A stretch of 64,000 bases of DNA from Leucaena leucocephala (lineage: Eukaryota; Streptophyta; Magnoliopsida; Fabales; Fabaceae): positions 14,609,001 to 14,673,000 of the forward strand of contig CM073535.1 in assembly GCA_037074615.1 (NCBI GenBank), read 5' to 3'. This document shows, piece after piece, positions 1-12,445 of the stretch. The position numbers were made by a program, and so were the translations under genes. Every line of letters begins with the position of its first letter. Positions within the stretch are counted from its first letter, which is position 1. The notes below the pieces were generated by a model. It was not told the origin of the DNA. It ran no database searches and worked only from the letters and a program-made list of their open reading frames with translations.

Positions 1-823
1 GTCATAATGAGATACACTATGAGAAACATGTAATGTGATACATGATGAGAAATATGAAGTGAGAAGTATAGTGAAGTGTCTTTATAGCTACCTTAGTAAA
101 CAGATAAAGAGGCTCTCTCTATGAGGGATAGAATGATTGAATAAAATGATAACAAAAATAGTAGTAAGAACTTACACTCCTTGTATTAAATGCCAGGTAC
201 TATGTTGTATTTATGAAAATATGCTAAAGCTCAAGATGTTAGAGCTGTGCATAATAAGGGAAGAAATGCTTAAGCTCCAATGTTAGAGCTATGCATTCAT
301 AAGCAGGTATGTATACCTGTAATATGTTGGCCAGGTATTATACATGTTGTAGTATGAGCTTCTACTCAGAAATAAAGCAAAGAAAGAATAATGGCATAAG
401 CCCTCTCTCTGTATTATGCTAAATTATTAAAGATGATAAGAGCAATTTTAAGGTATGATGAGTAGTTCACGAAAACTCCCGAATACAGTAATATTCGAGA
501 GAGTTTGATATGAAAGAAATTGACACTACTCACAAGTTCAAAATAGTAAGGCATCCATAAGCAAATATATGCATAGCAAGTAAGCAAATAACATAACAGA
601 ATCGAATTCAACTCTGATTTAGTTGATACATAAAGGAAGAGTAATGACAGCAAAGATATGAAAATCCGTAAATATTGAAAGCAATTTGCTAAGATGTCAA
701 GATAGAAGATAAGAGATAGATACCTTAATCCTTGTCATAAAGCAGAGAAGGATATATATCCAAGGTAGTTGACTAAGGTACTAAGTAAATTTTGAGGACA
801 AAAATTATTTTAAGGGGTAAAAA
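1..823 (+). mobile_element. 3' non-coding internal end of a family-G gypsy-type retrotransposon
   Basis: This is the tail of an element whose 5' part lies outside the window. It has no usable reading frame. Near its end it carries the phrase TTTGAGGACAAAAATTATT followed by a purine-rich tract directly before an LTR, the same arrangement found at 55755-55793 in another copy. That layout is typical of the 3' end of plant Ty3/gypsy (Tekay/Del-like) elements, where the sequence just after pol leads into the polypurine tract. Short repeats of the form AGCTC...GTTAGAGC occur around 226-297 and match a longer array at 54733-55188. The assignment to family G is firm; the lineage name is inference. 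Confidence 0.7.
811..823 (+). other. Polypurine tract before a 3' LTR
   Basis: The tract TAAGGGGTAAAAA ends directly at the TG that opens the LTR at 824. In LTR retrotransposons this tract primes plus-strand DNA synthesis. It fixes the plus orientation of the element and shows that the following LTR is a 3' LTR. Confidence 0.65.
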
Positions 824-3800
824 TGTCATATCCTACCTTTTTCCTATATGTATAAGACTGATAGAGGAAAGAAGTTTAGAAAGGATTGTGATGATTAATA
901 GAGAGGAAAAGTAATGATTAGACAAAGGTATAAAGAAGAGGAACTAAAATGAAAAGTCTAAATATTCCATGGTGAAAAATGAAAGTAGACATAAGCTTTA
1001 GGTTATTAAGTTTAATTATGAAAAGTTGAAGGCCTAAAGTGTAATTTTTAAAAGTTTAGGGGTAAAATGGTAATTATGAAAAAGTTGAGCCAGAAAAGGC
1101 AAAAAAATGTCCAGAAATGGTTTAGCCCCAAATTTTCCCAATAAATAGAGAAAATTATTGTGATCAGTTTAACGCAACACAGAATTTTGATTTTAAGTTA
1201 CAAAAAAATTGATATGAATTTTTGAAGTTTGAAAAAAGTAAAAAAATATTTTTCAGACTTCATAATTAGATGAAACTTTACAATAAATTCTTATAATTAA
1301 TATGAGAATTTATAAAACTAACAAAACACAAAAAGGATTCCTGTAGATTTTTTAATAGAATTTAGAGTAGAATAGTATACCCAATAAATACTTTTAGGTG
1401 AGGTTTATTGGGAATTGAGCCATAAAGGTATTGGACCCATATAAAGGCCCAAGTTGGCATCCCAAAGGCCCAATAAGATATTTGAATAGTCATGTAAGTC
1501 AGTGCTAAAGGAACCCTAGAAAAATGTGAAATTATAAAAATGCCCCTGGGTTGTAATAATGTCGAGACAAGTACATAGGTGATTAATCAGAGTCAGTATA
1601 TGCACTTATAACAAGTAAAGAGGTGTGAAATGCCAATTATGCCCTTATGGTTAATATAGTGCAAGATATTGAACCAAGGGCATTTTGGTCATTTTCTAAG
1701 GGATGATAAGCAAATAAATTTGGATACTGGATTTAAGGTCAGAATACATATTCTGGAATATTATAAAAATTAGAAACATAAAACAGTATGGTATTTGTGA
1801 AACTGATTGGATCAATACCGGATTGAACCAAAATTTTTCCTATTGGTATTTCCCTATTTTTGAGCCAAACACAGCCCTATATAATGTCATGGATGATTTC
1901 ATTATAAAGCTTATAAGGCAAGTTTGATGGAAGGTGAATTATGGACCATTAGATCAAATAGTAACCAAAGTAATATTGGCTTTGCATTTCCACCCAACTT
2001 TTTCTATAAATACCCCCATATTTAGACCTGTTGGGCAGCTTGGAAACCTTAACAAAACTCTACGAAAATTTACTTTGGAGCAAGAAAGAAGCATACACCT
2101 TGGAGCAACAATAAAGGTAACTAGTTCCTTTAATCTTAGACTTTGTTCTAGCAAGTTTGCTCTTGGTTTTAAGAACTTTTTGTGGCATTTTCCCTTTGAT
2201 GTTTCTGCTAGACATGCTGTTCATATGTGGTAGAAATATGAATCTTATGTTAGAAATACGTTAGACAAACTTAAACAAGCTAGAATCAAGTAGTATTGGC
2301 TTGGGAATTCAAGTGTACATGTTAATAGAGTTTTGTGTTGTTGGCTGCCACTATATGAATAACTGTTCATGTGTGAGGATTTTATGATTTGTATACTTTC
2401 AATGGCTTTAAAATGGAAAATTGTGTGGGGATAAAGTAGAGAAACAAGTAGTGAAAGCATTGGAATCAAAATGAGAAGTGTTAGAAAATAAGAGGAGGCA
2501 TTTTGATTCTATATAGTAGTCAAGGAAGTAGTTTGTTTTTGGAAATTGTGATTTCATATTTGGACTCTACATGAAACATTATGTGGAAATGAACCATTAT
2601 AATTTATTTTAGAAAGATGGAAGTAGAAGACATAAAATGGAAAAAGAAGGGAAGCTTGTAAGAACCTAGTCTTGGAATTATTTTGAAGTTGAGTTGTAAC
2701 TTGATGTTACTTTGTATTGGCTAGGTTTTGATATTTGTGTGGGAAGAAGACCATTTCAAGGAGAATTGGTCAAGGGTAACCCAAGAGGTAGCAAGAATAC
2801 CTAGCTATAAGTTTATGTTTGTTTGACTTTATGCTTGCTTGTTAGTTGTGATGTTTGGTTGAGCTTAAGTTGATGATATGATGATGATGATGAAGTATAA
2901 ATGAATGCAACTCCTTGCAACTAGTATCATGACAATATGCATGTTAGAGTTTGCTTATGTATGATTATGAAGTAGCTCCCATCTCATGATAACATGTTAG
3001 GCATTTAATCAATCATACATGATATTATAGTTTGTATGACTTGCTATTGAGATTTTCATGAAATCTCATTCTTTCCATATACATAACCATGTTATAGGTG
3101 CTGGATCTTGCAAAGGAAAGAGGGTAAATATGGATGAATGACCTTGTATGATAAGTTAAATTTACTACTTGACATTATGGGATGAGAATATGGGATACAT
3201 AATACAATATAGTGTATTGGTATTATGAGGCCGATATCTTATGACGACAATTTATATAACTTAGCCAACGAGTTTTGATGTGAAATTTGGCATGAAAGTA
3301 GTTAAGATATAGAGATTTAAATGGACACTAAAAAAAACTCAAATGGTTAAGTTTTCGATTTAATATGATTTTGCCAATTTGGAGATAAAAATATGGAATG
3401 AGATAGAACGAGCAATCAAAGGCTGTGAGGTTCAAGCGCTAATTTCAAATAGTAAATGAACACATTTTTGCACAAACTTTTATAGACCTAAAGAAAACAT
3501 CTAGAGCTTTAAATCCATAGGTAACACGCTTTATTTGGATGAGTAAGCAAGGAAAAATGAATTTTTGAAATTAAGGCAAAGAAACTGAAACTTCTAGATT
3601 TACCAAATAAATAGTATTTTTCAATAAATAAACTAATTTTATTTGGAAAATGAAACCTCAGTTTTATATTTTCCTTCAAATTTAAATGAAATATCTTTTA
3701 TTAGAAATTGGAAACACTCCATTTTGATATTTCTATATTTAATTATAAATTTTCAAAATTATATATGTATTCTGGATTACCAAAGGAACAGTACTAGTGA

Positions 3801-3916
3801 ACAATACCCGAGATCCCTTTTCTTGAAGATTCATGCTTCTATGTTAAAAAAGGTAATTAATTGGTTCAAGCTACTTCCAATTGAGTATAACTAAGAGTGA
3901 AAATAAGGATACGACA
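824..3916 (+). repeat. Family-G 3' LTR, about 3.1 kb, diverged
   Basis: It starts TGTCATATCC right after a polypurine tract and ends GGATACGACA, close to the family end GGATGTTACA. Internal landmarks match other copies: runs of 'gcccaataag', a TATA box at 2005-2012, a 'gctattgagatttt...atctca' segment near 3050, and a TTTGGATG segment near 3536. Short reading frames inside it (for example 1934-2233) have no counterpart kept open in other copies and are treated as non-coding. The last kilobase is the most diverged from the other copies. Confidence 0.7.
2005..2012 (+). promoter_or_regulatory. TATA box of the family-G LTR
   Basis: TATAAATA followed by a C-rich stretch. The same octamer sits at the matching place in other copies (51820-51827, 56538-56545, 59103-59110; on the minus strand 23825-23832, 26892-26899, 45420-45427). 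Conservation between diverged copies supports a real retrotransposon promoter. Confidence 0.6.
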
Positions 3917-5860
3917 AATTTCAAATGCACTGATAGATCTTCTACATATTTTGCTATTTGCTTTTGATAGAATACTATTCTATTTGTTTAAATGTGATTT
4001 AGAAAAACTTATGATTAGAGAATATAAAGGTTCATAGGTTTAAAATATGATAATTTGAGAATATTTTATGCTTATCATGATCACTGAGCTTCTAGTATGA
4101 TAAATGATCTTTACAAGTGATCTAATTGCTTACTTCTCAATTTGATTTTTGGAATCTTTAGTTACATATTTATAAGATCAATTGGAAGAAAGAAAAGATG
4201 AAGTATTTCAAATTCAAATAACTGTAATCCTGATTTTTTAATTCTATTAGTGATTTGATTGTTCGAAATATTTTGATGATGATTCAATGCTTATAATATT
4301 AATTTATCTATTTAAATCATATATGGTTTAATTAGTCTTGAATTTATGGAGAAAAAGATTATTCATGAAAGATTCATAGGATAATTCAATATGCTCTTAA
4401 TAATAAAACATCAGTCAGATTATTTGTTGTCATTAAGCTTCAATTGAATCATCTTGAATTATCTAATTGGTCTATGAATATATTTGTCGAGCTTATGAAT
4501 TATTTGAATTTGATTGAATGAATGATCTTCATGTATTTATAGCCTGATCTCAATTGATGGAAAATTATATGTTGTGATTTGCTCTAATTACTAACATACT
4601 TAATAATTAATGAATGATCTTATGATCTTGTGAATTTGCCCTGTTGTGCTACATGATAATCTTGATCTGAGTTAAAAAAAGGTCTTATGAATGTTTGTTT
4701 CCATATACGCATTAGTTGTGAAAGGATTAAAGGATCAAAGAATATGAAAGTTTGTTTGAAAATAATATTATTCAAAGAGTTTATTAGTAAGGACATTTAT
4801 CAAAGAACTATTTGATAAATCATAAACTATCTATTTACAATTTATTGAAGATTTATCGAATTACTTTTCAATAAGGCTGATTATTGAAGAATTACTCAAT
4901 AAGATTTTAACTATTTCAAATGTAATTCTCTAGCAATTTATCAAAGATCTTTTTGATAAGGGTATTCTTTGATAAACTCTTCGATAAGTCAAGCCATTTT
5001 ACGAAAAATGTTTTAGCATATACTTTACCAGATTTTGATCTTTAATTTTAAATAATTTTGAAATACTTGCATACACTTACACTGATTATATATCTAAGCA
5101 TGTTTCAAGATTATTTATAGGTTGAATCAAGATTAACAAAGATATCAACTAAAGAGACAAATTATCTACGTCAGTAATAATGGCTATATTCAACAACGGG
5201 CATCTCAACGACTACTTCAGCAGATTTATAAAGAACAAGGTATAAAAGAATAAAAAGCCAAAATGAGAAATAAGAAGTTGGGAGACTTTACAAGAAATGC
5301 TTATATGCACTACGATCATATACAGTGATAGTCTATATTACACTCTGTTTCTCATCTTTTAGTTTAGAGCATATCATGTTCTTATAAGAGAGAAATGTGA
5401 GAGCTTGAGCTTAAGTGTGTATCAAAATTTACTTTATTAAGAGATATTTATGTTTGTATTGATCACTTTTCTAAATTGCTCAAGTGGGATTCTTGAGTGT
5501 TGTAACGTTACGGGAGTAAGCGGAAGTGAGAGGGATTCTTACTGGTATTAACCTTACAGGTTATAAGGGGGAGTAAGAGGGAATTCTATTGTGAATATAC
5601 CAAGGCAGAAGAGCCCAATGAATCTTGGAGTATAGTAGAACACTCATAGGTGCTCTGGGACTGGATGTAGGTCAAGCAGATTGAACCAAACTAGTATAAA
5701 TTGACCTATGTAATCCTTCTTCATCAACCCTTTCATTTGATGATATCATTCATAACTCTTCACTTTAAATCTTTTTCAAATATTTTTAGAGTTTTCAAAA
5801 GTTTCAAAGTATAAATTCACCTAATTCACCCCCTCTTAGGTGATACAACCAGATTTAACA
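3917..5860 (+). repeat. SIRE/Maximus-like copia 5' LTR (start not resolved)
   Basis: The 3' boundary is clear. The sequence 'caattcaccccctcttaggtg'-like, then CCAGATTTAACA at 5849-5860, is followed by a primer binding site and then a gag remnant. That wording at the U5 end is characteristic, from family knowledge, of the SIRE/Maximus lineage of plant Ty1/copia elements. The LTR holds a cluster of TTATCGAA-type motifs (4770-4990). I could not find the 5' boundary, and the first several hundred bases after 3916 may be another repeat. Confidence 0.55.
4770..4990 (+). repeat. Cluster 1 of TTATCGAA/TTCGATAA motifs
   Basis: Alternating short motifs of the forms TTATCAAA, TTTGATAA, TTATCGAA, TTATTGAA and TTCGATAA occur every 10-30 bases. 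Two related clusters lie at 14221-14680 and 49556-50540. Many variants differ only at the central CG, as expected from loss of methylated CpG. Confidence 0.65.
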
Positions 5861-5862
5861 TT

Positions 5863-5874
5863 TGGAATCAGAGC
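5863..5874 (+). other. Primer binding site, tRNA-iMet type
   Basis: TGGAATCAGAGC differs at one base from TGGTATCAGAGC, the complement of the initiator tRNA-Met 3' end used by most plant copia elements. It begins two bases after the LTR end at 5860. Confidence 0.7.
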
Positions 5875-6006
5875 AAGATCACCTGTTAAAGCATCTAATG
5901 ATCTAAAGTGCAAGATCATTACTGTACTTTATTGTGAAATGCTTTCTGAAGGTTTTGATATCATTATTCCTCCGGTTTTAGAAAATTTTCAATTTTTACA
6001 TTAGAA

Positions 6007-6670
6007 ATGTCGAATGACCATATTTGTGAAACTCTTGATTATGATATGAGAAAAATTCTTTTAAATTTAAACCAAGATATAATTGGAATAAAAAGGAAAG
6101 AAAGTATTTTCTTTGAACCTTAAAGCAATGAAAATTTTATACAATGCTTTATCTGATAATGATTATCTGATAATCAAATTTTGCTCTAATATCAAAGATA
6201 TTTTTAAAACTCTTGATTCTATTTATTCCTTTGACGATCATAATGAAGTTAGTATGGACAATTCATCATTAGTAATTGAAAGTTGTAAATCTATAACCGA
6301 TGAACTAACGAAAGATGATGCTTATGAAGGAGAAATCACATAACATCTTCATGAAGAAGGAGAAGTCATAGAACATCTTCATGTCAACACGAAGGAACAA
6401 GAGGAAGAAAAGACTCAAGAAGAGCTCAATGCATATGAATCTAGTGAATCAACATTCAGAGATCAAAAAGCATCAATGCTAAACAATTTCAATCCCTCTT
6501 GTAAATTTATGAAAAATGATTTCAGAAGTTTTCATGATATGATTTTTCAACCAATCATTGATGCTATTTCAGGAAGTAAAAATATTTTTCAATCTAATGA
6601 TATGACTAAGGAATTTCTTAGGAAGAAAAAAATGTTGCACAATAATTATAAATTGCTTTTACTAGACTAG
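6007..6670 (+). pseudogene. Broken gag of the SIRE-like copia element
   Basis: An ATG at 6007 opens a short frame of about 38 residues that hits a stop at 6121. The reading then continues in the next frame from 6113 (FEP...KAMKILYNAL), with one in-frame stop at 6341, to a stop at 6668. The recovered text resembles the N-terminal part of a copia gag (an acidic, helical, asparagine-rich protein) but has no zinc knuckle. At least one frameshift and one nonsense codon make it non-functional. It lies about 130 bp downstream of the primer site, where gag should be. It is cut off near 6718 by a family-G LTR in the opposite orientation. Identification as gag rests on position and composition, so it is moderately sure. 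Confidence 0.5.
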
Positions 6671-7732
6671 CATAATATGTGCAAATATTCCTCTAAAGTA
6701 CACAACTCTAATGCCTAAACATCATATAATCATTTATCAATCATACTCTGATTCAACTAATATTCAAGAGTATTAAACTTGATTACTAATTAGGATAACT
6801 TTTCTTAATTTTTATTAATTGGCTTAGCCTTTGAATTAATTGATGTTTTGACTTTATCCTATATAATTTAGCCTTCTACATACATTTATGAGCCTATAAT
6901 TATGAAATTTTAGCTCCTTTATTCAATTCTGGACAGAACTAAAAAGAAGTGTTCTTTCTTTCAAAAATTTATATTTTGACTCCAATGCTTCCAATACTTG
7001 TTTCTCTACTTAATCCCACACAAATTTTCATTTTAAATCCATTGGATGTTGGAAATCGTGCCCTAGGGGCCAATCATTGTCTTATGAACATTATTGGTTT
7101 ATGAATTTATTAATTGAGTTATCATATTATTTGCATGTTTACTATGATGACCATCCTTGGATAATTCATGATATTATCCTAAATGTCCCTGGTCGATCAT
7201 CTATGTGGGAGCACAGATGAAATAAGACCAGTATGACTTTGAAGATGTATAGAGATATAAATCAAAGTCATAAGCACATGTAAGAGTACATGGTGTTGGA
7301 CCGACCCGCTATGAGAGAACTGCATGGGTAACGTCATAAGCTTCTCTCATATACAAACCATGTCAATATGCCCTTTGACCTGAGATCATCATGGATTCCT
7401 ACATGACAAAACGCTCAGCTTTGACCTAGTCAAAAGTCACTTTTGACCGAGTGATCATAAAGACTATGTTCGGGCTTAGTGGTTTTTCATGCGGAGGAAT
7501 GTGAATGGTCAAGATGGAATTTGTCCCTCACATTCGTGGAGAGATATTACTGGGCCCCTCGATGAGTGAGTCTGAGAAATGTATGGCCATACTGTAATGG
7601 AAAGGTAGTTCCATTTCTATAGTCAGACTACTCAGGGATCGAGAAAGTAACGGTCAGGAATAGGAGGATGACATTATCCATGCCTCATCCATGACCAAAA
7701 TATCGCATGACAGAAGGGACATGATATGGTTG

Positions 7733-7740
7733 TATAAAAG
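7733..7740 (+). promoter_or_regulatory. TATA box of the copia solo LTR
   Basis: TATAAAAG, about 690 bases into the LTR. The same octamer is kept at the matching place in the complete element (40294-40301, minus). It marks the likely U3 to R transition. Confidence 0.55.
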
Positions 7741-8010
7741 GTTACATTGTTTATCGATCCTCATATGATTTGGGTAGTTGTTATGTCTTGCTAGAGACCG
7801 CTTGCGACTTGTGGGCTAGTATAGCAAATGGCCCACTGCCAACTTCATATGGGCCTACAGGGTCACACACAAAATAGCCCAACACGAGCTATGATATCCA
7901 GATTCATTGAATCTAAGACATGTCTAGATTCAATGAATGATCCAGGGTGGATATATATATTTATTTATATTTATATTCATATATATATAAATTCGTATAT
8001 ATATTATATA

Positions 8011-8280
8011 TAAGAGATATTTATGAGATTTAATTTATAAGGATAAATTAAATCTCTATCACGTTTGAAATTCGAAATTCAAATTGATAGGATATCTCAT
8101 ATAAGAGATATTTATAAGATTTAATTTATAAGGGTATATTAAATCTCTATCACGTTTGAAATTCGAAATTCAAATTGATAGGATATCTCATATAAGAGAT
8201 ATTTATAAGATTTAATTTATAAGGATAAATTAAATCCCTATCACGTTTGAATTTGAAATTCAAATTGATAGGATATCTCA
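8011..8280 (+). repeat. 91-bp tandem repeat inside the solo LTR, three units
   Basis: Units begin with TAAGAGATAT at 8011, 8102 and 8193, a period of 91 bases. Each carries 'tatcacgtttgaaatt' and a GATATCTCATATAAGAGATAT inverted repeat at the joint. Unit number differs between copies of the LTR. Confidence 0.85.
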
Positions 8281-10652
8281 AATTTGATTTATGGGAATAA
8301 ATCAAATATAACTCAGTCTCATCTTTATTTAAAGTTAAATAAATAGGTAATTAAATCTGTGGGACGGATTTAATATTATTTTATTTAATTAGTTTCTTAT
8401 AAAATTATACAATATATGATATTGTATCAATTCGGAATTAATATAAGATTAACTCCAAAATCCAATTAGGTTAAGTGGAAAAATGCATAGCATCCTCTAT
8501 ATCTGATTGGAGGAGCTACGTTTGAAAATAATACAGAACACAAAAGGCCGAACGGAATCTGTAAAAGGTTTGCAGACAAGAAACTGCCGAAATAGAGACG
8601 GAGACTTGTGAAAGCCTTGGAGGGACAGGAAACGCTAGCACGTCGTTCGTGGTTGGAACGCTGTTCGTGTGGATACCAGTAGAGGAAGTCGACCTGAGGC
8701 GTCGACTTCTTGTGATCGGAAAGAGACCACCGTCTGCAGAGAGAATCTGTGAAGGTCGCTGAGGAACACTCCGTCGATTTCTTGCGATCAGAAAGAGATC
8801 ACCACCCACGTAGAGAAGCTGTGAAATTCGCTGAGCAACACTAAGGGTAATGATTCTTTCCACTTGACTTAAACACATACGGCAGATCCTGGCAATGAAT
8901 GGAAAATTTTTAAAGTTTATTTCCGCTGCGTGTCTTCTAATTCCTTACATTGGAAACATCAAAATTATAAAATTCTCTTAACTGTTCATGCATTTGAACA
9001 GTAATATAAAGGTTTCTCAAGATTTCCCTTTTAAGTTCCAATGTTTCATCATCTAAATTCAATGGAAGCATTAGATCATTGAAATTCTACTTCCTTCTGT
9101 CCAAAAAATCCCTATGATGAATGTCCTCATAAATAGCAAAGTCATGAATATCAATTTAATCCAATTACCAACCATCCAAACTAGTTTGTCTAAGTATCTT
9201 TTACATGGTTTTAACTTCATTTTCTTCTTCCTTCTTTACTTAAGCATGTCTGCTCGCATATGATCCAAGGAAATAATACATTTTCTAACCACTAAAACCT
9301 AGGTTTTATCCTTCTAAAACATACATAAACTAGGAAGGATTACATACCTTAAGCTCTAGCTACCTTAGATCAAAGCCCCTTGAAATTTTTCGTTGAAATG
9401 CCTTGGAATAGGTCAAGTTTTAAAATTGCAAGAGGTCCCCCTTAGTACCATACACACAATGTTTAAGCTTATAAGGGGTGTTTATAGCCAAATTTTTTGT
9501 ACCTTGGGTCCATAAGATCCCTAGTTTTCCTAATAACTACAATGCTTTAATCTTGATCCTTATTGGTTAACTCTTGGATAAATTACACTTAACATCATAA
9601 CTTATTTTTTACATTATTTTAATATAATTTAGGACATGGTATAACCCTTTCCTCTTGCATTTTGTGCCATGTGGCATTAGTGTGGGTCCCACAAGGACAC
9701 CTCACATGCTACCTAAAGTTATCTCTTGAATTTCTTTCTTTTTAAAATTCATAAATTATCCAAATAATAACTTATGCTCCAAGATACTAACTTGGACTTC
9801 CACTTGTTGAGTCTAATTACCAAATGGCATAAATCCCAAGGCACTTCTCTTATACTGTTATTATTAAATAACACTAATTTTTGAGATAAATTTTGTACAC
9901 TTCTTTTAAGGGTTTTGACATATTTAGGAACTCATTGTAGTATTAAATAAATTTCTTACAAAGTCTCATAATCTTTTGAGACTCATAAGCCTTATTAAAA
10001 ATTCTATATATTTTCCTTAAATCCTTCGTCAGTGTCTTATTTCACCTTAAATTATCTAACTAATTATACATAACTCCTTTTTGAGTTATGTTAATTTCAT
10101 AAATTCTTATATTAATTGTAAAAATTTCCTGTAAAATTTTATTTGATTACGAGGTCTAGAAGATATTATACTAATTTATAGACTTCATAAATTAATATTA
10201 ATTTATCAGGAGTTTAAATCAGAATTATGAGAGACATGCTTGGCCCAAATTCTATCATCTATTTACCAATAAAATTTAGGACTATAACATTTCCAGGCAA
10301 TGTTTTCCCTTTTATAACTCAAATTTCCATAATTACACCTTTGTCCTTGAATTTGGCAAAATTTCACTTTAGTCCTTGAAATTTCCAAGTACCATTTTAG
10401 TCCATTTCTCCCAAATTTGAAATTCCAATTTAGTACCTAAAATATCAAAACTCCACTCAGGTCCTTAAAATTTCCACTATTTTATAATTTAATCTCTAGA
10501 CTTTCATTATTTACAGTTAAGTCCTTGAACTTTAACTATTTGCATTTTAGTTCCTCTCGCTTTATAAATGTACCTTCTCTCTTTCTTTGAATTACATTTA
10601 TTTAACCATTATATTTTCTTCAGATTATCAACCTAATCCCTTCATAACCTTT

Positions 10653-12394
10653 TGTAAGGAATTAGAAGACACGCAGCTGAAATTAACTTAAAAATTTTTC
10701 CATTCCCTGCCAGGATCTACAAGTATGTGTTTAAGTCAAGTGGAAAGAAGTATTACCCTCAGTATTCAGTCGTGACTTTCTCAGCTTCTGGTTGCGATGT
10801 CCATAGCTTCTCTCCACAGCTCGTGATCTCTTTACGATTGCAAGAAGTCGACAACTCAGGTCGGCTTCCTCTACTGGTATCCACACGAACAACGTTCCAA
10901 CCACGAACGACATGCTAGCACCTCTTGTCCCTCCAGGGCTTACTCAAGAATTCATCCTCTCTGTCTCTATTTCGGTAGTTTCTTATCTGCAAACCTTTTA
11001 TGGATTCTCATTCACCCTTTTTTCTGTATACCAACCGTGGCTCTTAAATATCAGATATATAGGATGCTATGCGTGTTACAACAGACTTAGATTTTTGGAA
11101 TTAATCTTATATTAATTTTGAAATTAATACAATATCATATATTGTATAATTTGATAAGAAACTAATTAAATAAATAGTGTTTGTATTAAATCCATCCCAC
11201 AGATTTAATTCACACATTTATTTAATTTAAAATAAAGATAAGACGGAATTACATTTGATTTATTCTCATAAATCAAATTTGAGATATCATATCAATTTAA
11301 ATTTCAAATTCAAACATGATAGAGATTTAATTTTATCCTTATAAATTAAATCTTGTAAATATCTCTTATATGAGATATCATATCAATTTGAATTTCAAAT
11401 TCAAATGTGATAGCAATTTAGTTTATCCTTATAAATTAAATCTCATATATCTCTTATATATAATGTATATATACGAATATAAATATAAATAAATATATAC
11501 ATCTACCCTGGATCATTCATTGAATCTGGACATGTCTTAGATTCAGTGAATCTAGACATCATAGCTCGTGTTGGGCTATTTTGTGTGCGACCCTGTAGGC
11601 CCATATGAAGTTGGCAGTGGGCCATTTACCATACTAGCCCATAACTCGCAAGCAGTCTCTAGCAAGACATCACGACTACCCAAATCATATGAGGATCGAT
11701 GAACGATATAACCTTTTATACAACCATATCATGTCCCTTTTGTCACACGATATTTTGGTCATGGATGAGGCATAGAGAATGTCATCCTCTTATTCCTGAC
11801 CGTTACTTTCTCAATCCCTGAGTAGTCTGACTATAGAAATAGAACTACCTTTCCATTAAAGTATGGCCATACATTTCTCAGACTCACTCATTGAGGGGCC
11901 CGGTAATATCTCTCTACGAATGTGAGGGACAAATTCCATCTTGACCATTCACATTCCTCCGCATGAAAAACCACTAAGCCTTTATGATCACTCGATCAAA
12001 AGTGACTTTTGACTAGGTCAAAGCTGAGCGTTTGTCATGTAGGAATCCATGATGATCTCAGGTCAAAAGGCATATTGACATGGTTTGTATATGAGAGAAG
12101 CTTATGACTTAACCCATGCAGCTCTCTCATAGGGGGTCAGTCCAACACCTTGTACTCTTACATGTGCCTATGACTTTGATTTATATCTCTATACATCCTC
12201 AAAGTCATACTGGTCTTATTTCATCTCTGTTCCCGCATAGATGACCGACCAGGGACATTTATGATAAGATCATGAGTTATCCAAGGATGGACATCATAGT
12301 AAACATGCAAATAATATGATAACACAATTAATAAATTCATAAATCAACAATGTTCATAAGACAATGATTGGCCCATAGGGCACAATTTCCAACA
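10653..12394 (-). mobile_element. Solo LTR of the family-C copia element (copy b), 1,742 bp
   Basis: On the plus strand it reads TGTAAGGAATTAG to TTTCCAACA, so it is oriented like the complete copia element. The perfect target duplication CCTTT flanks it (10648-10652 and 12395-12399). It is more diverged than copy a, has about two 91-bp units and lacks one 71-bp unit near its promoter-distal end, which suggests an older subfamily. It sits in the same family-G LTR as copy a. Confidence 0.92.
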
Positions 12395-12445
12395 CCTTTT
12401 CCCTCTATTAGTCTGGTACATATAGGGAAAATTTGGGATGTTACA

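Larger units (their letters stand above)
7047..8949 (+). mobile_element. Solo LTR of the family-C copia element (copy a), 1,903 bp
   Basis: It opens TGTTGGAAATCG and closes CCTTACA, the same termini as the LTRs of the complete copia element but in the opposite orientation. The flanks are a perfect 5-bp target duplication, TTGGA (7042-7046 and 8950-8954), and the duplication lies in an otherwise continuous family-G LTR. No internal copia sequence is present, so it is a solo LTR left by recombination between two LTRs. It has three 91-bp tandem units and the 71-bp duplication near its 3' end, so it is the closest of the solo copies to the complete element. Confidence 0.92.
6718..12445 (-). repeat. 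Family-G LTR (minus), split by two copia solo LTRs
   Basis: The pieces are 6718-7046, 8950-10652 and 12395-12445. Joining across the two insertions restores the family consensus ('ccattgga' + 'aacatcaaaat', and 'ccttt' + 'tccctctattag'). The left end lacks roughly the first kilobase of the LTR. The right end, TTGGGATGTTACA, is the LTR terminus read on the minus strand. The span 8950-10652 is non-coding: C/T-rich runs repeating 'tccttgaa..tt' on this strand, and a relic TATA region near 9478. Confidence 0.7.

Noticed and set aside
1934..2233. 99-codon plus-strand frame with overlapping minus-strand frame
   Set aside because: It lies across the LTR TATA box (2005-2012) and is not maintained in other family-G LTRs.
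7828..8013. Frame MAHCQLHMGLQG found in each copia LTR
   Set aside because: It runs into the TA-rich microsatellite and ends at different points in each copy. It is kept because of LTR similarity, with no sign of a protein family.
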